A stretch of DNA of 64,000 bases from contig CAWBJP010000011.1 of assembly GCA_963789165.1 (NCBI GenBank), positions 1 to 64,000 of the forward strand, in the 5' to 3' direction. This document shows, piece after piece, positions 63,795 through 64,000 of this stretch (the first letter of the stretch is position 1; each line of letters opens with the position of its first letter). This DNA comes from CAWBJP01 sp963789165 (GTDB taxonomy: Bacteria > Actinomycetota > Acidimicrobiia > IMCC26256 > BP-133). Under the pieces are notes generated by a model, which worked only from the letters and a program-made list of their open reading frames with translations, was not told the origin of the DNA and ran no database searches. The translations under genes and the position numbers were made by a program.

Positions 63795-64000
63795 TCAGAG
63801 GTTCTTGGTGATGGAGATGGCGGCGGGCCCGAGGAGCACGACGAAGAGGGGCGGGAGGATGCAGAAGACCAGCGGGACGAGCATCTTGACGGGGAGTTTC
63901 CCCGCCTTCTCCCGGGCCCACTGGCGTCGCTTCGAGCGCATCTCCACCGCTTGGGTGCGCAGCACCCGCCCGATCGGCATGCCCAGGGCGTCGGCCTGCA
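63795..64000 (-). CDS. Second TadC-like platform protein (5' part outside window)
   Basis: About 68 residues of a C-terminus are visible: ADALGMPIGRVLRTQ, then KLPVKMLVPLVFCILPPLFVV and the ending SITKNL. The pattern matches the end of the tadC at 57026-57941 (KTPVKMLFPLIFCIFPSLFVV), so a second tad platform gene set on the minus strand probably continues to the right. The gene ends 28 bases before the kinase start. Confidence 0.85.
   Translation of the reverse strand, partial: QADALGMPIGRVLRTQAVEMRSKRRQWAREKAGKLPVKMLVPLVFCILPPLFVVLLGPAAISITKNL

Overview
The window is very GC-rich (about 70%) and comes from an actinobacterium. A deep-branching lineage such as Acidimicrobiia is the best guess, an inference from gene content: form II Cox/Mo-hydroxylase cluster, ANTAR regulator, mycobacterial-type ribosomal protein S1, short bifunctional PutA, fused CobA-HemD and Tad pili. 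No ribosomal RNA is present to settle it. There is one tRNA gene (Val, GAC). I see no CRISPR array, insertion sequence, integrase or phage gene.

Layout. 1-0.96 kb: 3' part of a Na/Pi-cotransporter-like membrane protein. 0.98-8.0 kb (minus): a branched-chain-type ABC importer compressed into three proteins (LivF-LivG ATPase fusion, LivH-LivM permease fusion, binding protein), led by a translationally coupled exported glycine-rich protein. 8.1-12.1 kb: a phosphoribulokinase-family kinase and PutA (one frameshift). 12.3-19.8 kb: tRNA-Val, then on the minus strand a small cupredoxin, an exported protein with an internal duplication, a membrane-anchored copper radical oxidase and a large LuxR-type ATPase regulator. 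19.9-27.1 kb: DJ-1/PfpI protein, SnoaL-like protein, ABC exporter, YihY-like membrane protein, CobA-HemD fusion, polyprenyl synthase and a small SCP2-like protein.

27.3-35.7 kb: a complete form II Cox-type molybdenum hydroxylase cluster in the order S-L-M-D-E-F-(DUF3237)-G, with four-base overlaps at several junctions and perfect inverted repeats on both sides of coxD. 35.7-40.97 kb: ABC1/UbiB kinase, a small coiled-coil protein, an ANTAR response regulator, an aminoglycoside-phosphotransferase-like protein, an EAL phosphodiesterase and a DtxR-family metal repressor. Between dtxR and polA lies a strong promoter with a DtxR-type operator in it, followed by a structured leader. 41.2-46.5 kb: polA, a DUF2085 membrane protein and rpsA with a Pro/Ala-rich N-terminal extension.

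46.5-64 kb is a Flp/Tad pilus region. On the minus strand are two large TadG-like proteins and a TadE-like gene. On the plus strand are cpaB, cpaE, cpaF, a VWA-tadB fusion, tadC and a multi-pass membrane protein. A tandem array of five flp pilin units follows on the minus strand, then a NarL-type response regulator, its sensor kinase and the end of a second tadC. Nearly every gene from 44.8 kb on carries a single-base frameshift, while the first 44 kb has only one. Most can be repaired by removing one base that duplicates its neighbour, so sequencing or assembly error is at least as likely as true decay. Gene boundaries in this part are given for the repaired genes.
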